24,014 nt of DNA from Microcystis sp. T1-4 (lineage in GTDB: Bacteria > Cyanobacteriota > Cyanobacteriia > Cyanobacteriales > Microcystaceae): positions 1-24,014 of the forward strand of contig NZ_CAIP01000392.1 in NCBI RefSeq assembly GCF_000297435.1. The letters run 5' to 3'. Below, one piece after another: positions 23,311 to 24,014 of the stretch (its first letter is position 1; every line of letters begins with the position of its first letter). Below the pieces are notes generated by a model that was not told the DNA's origin, searched no databases, and saw only the letters and a list, made by a program, of their open reading frames with translations. Both the position numbers and the translations under genes were made by a program.

Positions 23311-23994
23311 CTGATCCGTTTTCTAGCGAACGAAAATTTCCCCCTTGATGCGGTTGAAGCCCTACGACAAAATGGCCATGATGTCCTGTGGATTAGGGTG
23401 GAATCCCCCGGAATCTCGGACTGTGAAGTTTTAAGTCGCGCCCAAGCAGAAAATCGTATTCTCTTGACATTTGATCAAGATTTTGGAGAACTCGCCTTTC
23501 GTTCAAGGTTGCCGGCCAGTGTTGGTATTATTTTGTTTAGAATAAGAGTACCTTCTGGATCTGTAGTCGCTGAGAAAGTTGCCAAGGTTATCTCATTGCG
23601 GGATGACTGGTATGGACACTTTACAGTTATTGAAGAAGACAAAATTAGAATGAGAGACTTAACGGTGCGATGCCGAAGGCACTGCGTAGCAGTACGCCGA
23701 TCTTGTAGGGTGCGTTCCCTAATGTGGCTCCTACTGCTCCAGCGATCGATTTTTGGGGTACGCCAATTTACGCCATTGAACCCCTTGGCTCTTTTTCCCG
23801 CGAAGTTTATGCGGCTTTACAGGAACTTCTTTCGGGACAAGTGCAAGCAGAAGACAGCCCCGAATATATCGAGCGTGTCAGTATTCCGGGACGGATTACT
23901 GGGCGGACAGTACGCCTGTTCTCAGGACAAGTTGTTCCCGTCATTGAACCAGATAGCCCCCGGGGAATTTATGGTTGGCACGTTAATACTTTAG
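23311..23994 (+). CDS. DUF5615 PIN-like toxin with non-standard start and repeat-derived tail
   Basis: The frame is open directly after the antitoxin stop and reads (L)IRFLANENFPLDAVEALRQ, then NRILLTFDQDFGELAF, the acidic motifs of DUF5615 PIN-like toxins. The family normally starts with ATG-ATC; here the sequence is TAACTGATC, so the start would be CTG at 23311 (a GTG at 23398 would remove the first catalytic block). The family domain ends near 23660 at KIRMRDL. From there the frame reads through repeat F and the protease remnant out of frame to a TAG at 23992, adding about 110 unrelated residues. The toxin may therefore be weakly expressed or damaged. Confidence 0.7.
   Translation: MIRFLANENFPLDAVEALRQNGHDVLWIRVESPGISDCEVLSRAQAENRILLTFDQDFGELAFRSRLPASVGIILFRIRVPSGSVVAEKVAKVISLRDDWYGHFTVIEEDKIRMRDLTVRCRRHCVAVRRSCRVRSLMWLLLLQRSIFGVRQFTPLNPLALFPAKFMRLYRNFFRDKCKQKTAPNISSVSVFRDGLLGGQYACSQDKLFPSLNQIAPGEFMVGTLIL
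23665..23758 (+). repeat. Island hairpin repeat, copy F (truncated)
   Basis: Long form with a left arm at 23709-23719, but the right arm is broken: GGGGTACGCC instead of GGGGAACGCACC. The sequence then changes abruptly to protein-coding DNA. It overlaps the natural 3' end of the DUF5615 gene. Confidence 0.85.
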
Positions 23995-24014
23995 TCAGTG
24001 CGGCAATAGAAGCC
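23760..24014 (+). pseudogene. PatA/PatG-like cyanobactin protease fragment (5' end missing, runs off window)
   Basis: The plus-strand frame from 23760 to the window end is open and encodes 85 residues: TPIYAIEPLGSFSREVYAAL, ERVSIPGRITGRTVRLFSGQ and VVPVIEPDSPRGIYGWHVN. From memory these blocks resemble the domain behind the subtilisin domain in the cyanobactin maturation protease family PatA/PatG. The frame enters repeat F upstream and meets a TAG at 23706-23708, with no ATG or ribosome site between, so the 5' part appears replaced by the repeat. It could instead be a gene with a cryptic GTG start (23724). Family call is moderate. Confidence 0.5.

Noticed and set aside
18443..23760. CRISPR array interpretation of the regularly occurring repeats
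   Set aside because: Repeats are about 100 bp, spaced 0.8-1.5 kb apart with genes between them, and no cas gene is present.

Overview
The window looks like chromosomal DNA of a unicellular cyanobacterium, most likely Microcystis or a close relative. The evidence is several HIP1 octamers (GCGATCGC, for example near 6895, 7329, 12436, 16061, 16286 and 20685), cyanobacteria-specific small families (DUF4327, DUF3285), three-cysteine HemB, and abundant short dispersed repeats (AATTCAT and CAGTTAT heptamer runs, many short palindromes). The species call is inference; no rRNA or tRNA gene was seen.

The left and middle part (1-17198) mixes housekeeping genes with defence-type genes. Housekeeping or core genes are lepA, an MsbA-type ABC exporter, hemB, a phasin-like small protein, a SAM methyltransferase, DUF4327, the minus-strand operon DUF3285-ybeY-dgkA, and a short RecQ-type helicase. 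Two ATPase-nuclease gene pairs sit among them. One is an apparently intact AAA ATPase with a TOPRIM/RloB-like partner (2642-4504). The other is a PtuA-like ATPase whose HNH partner (PtuB-like, TIGR02646 type) carries two in-frame stop codons (9736-11615).

The right part (17178-24014) is an accessory island starting exactly at the 3' end of recQ. A 344-bp block containing the last codons of recQ plus about 320 bp downstream is repeated at 21586-21927, flanking about 4.1 kb of accessory genes. Across the island, six same-orientation copies of a roughly 100-120 bp hairpin repeat (11-bp arms GGTGCGTTCCC / GGGAACGCACC) separate small two-gene modules. In order these are: a 303-aa membrane protein, repeat A, small protein plus aspartic protease, repeat B, a diverged second copy of that pair, repeat C, a PEP-CTERM gene tail, DUF4160/DUF2442, repeat D, the recQ-3' duplicate, VapB/VapC, repeat E, DUF433/DUF5615, repeat F, and a PatA/PatG-like protease fragment running off the window.

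The most interesting signals are this cassette-like architecture and the tandemly duplicated, translationally coupled retropepsin-like protease module, which is organised like a toxin-antitoxin or conflict system. In all four two-gene modules of the island the second gene overlaps or abuts the first. Family calls are from motif recognition by eye; no database search was possible.
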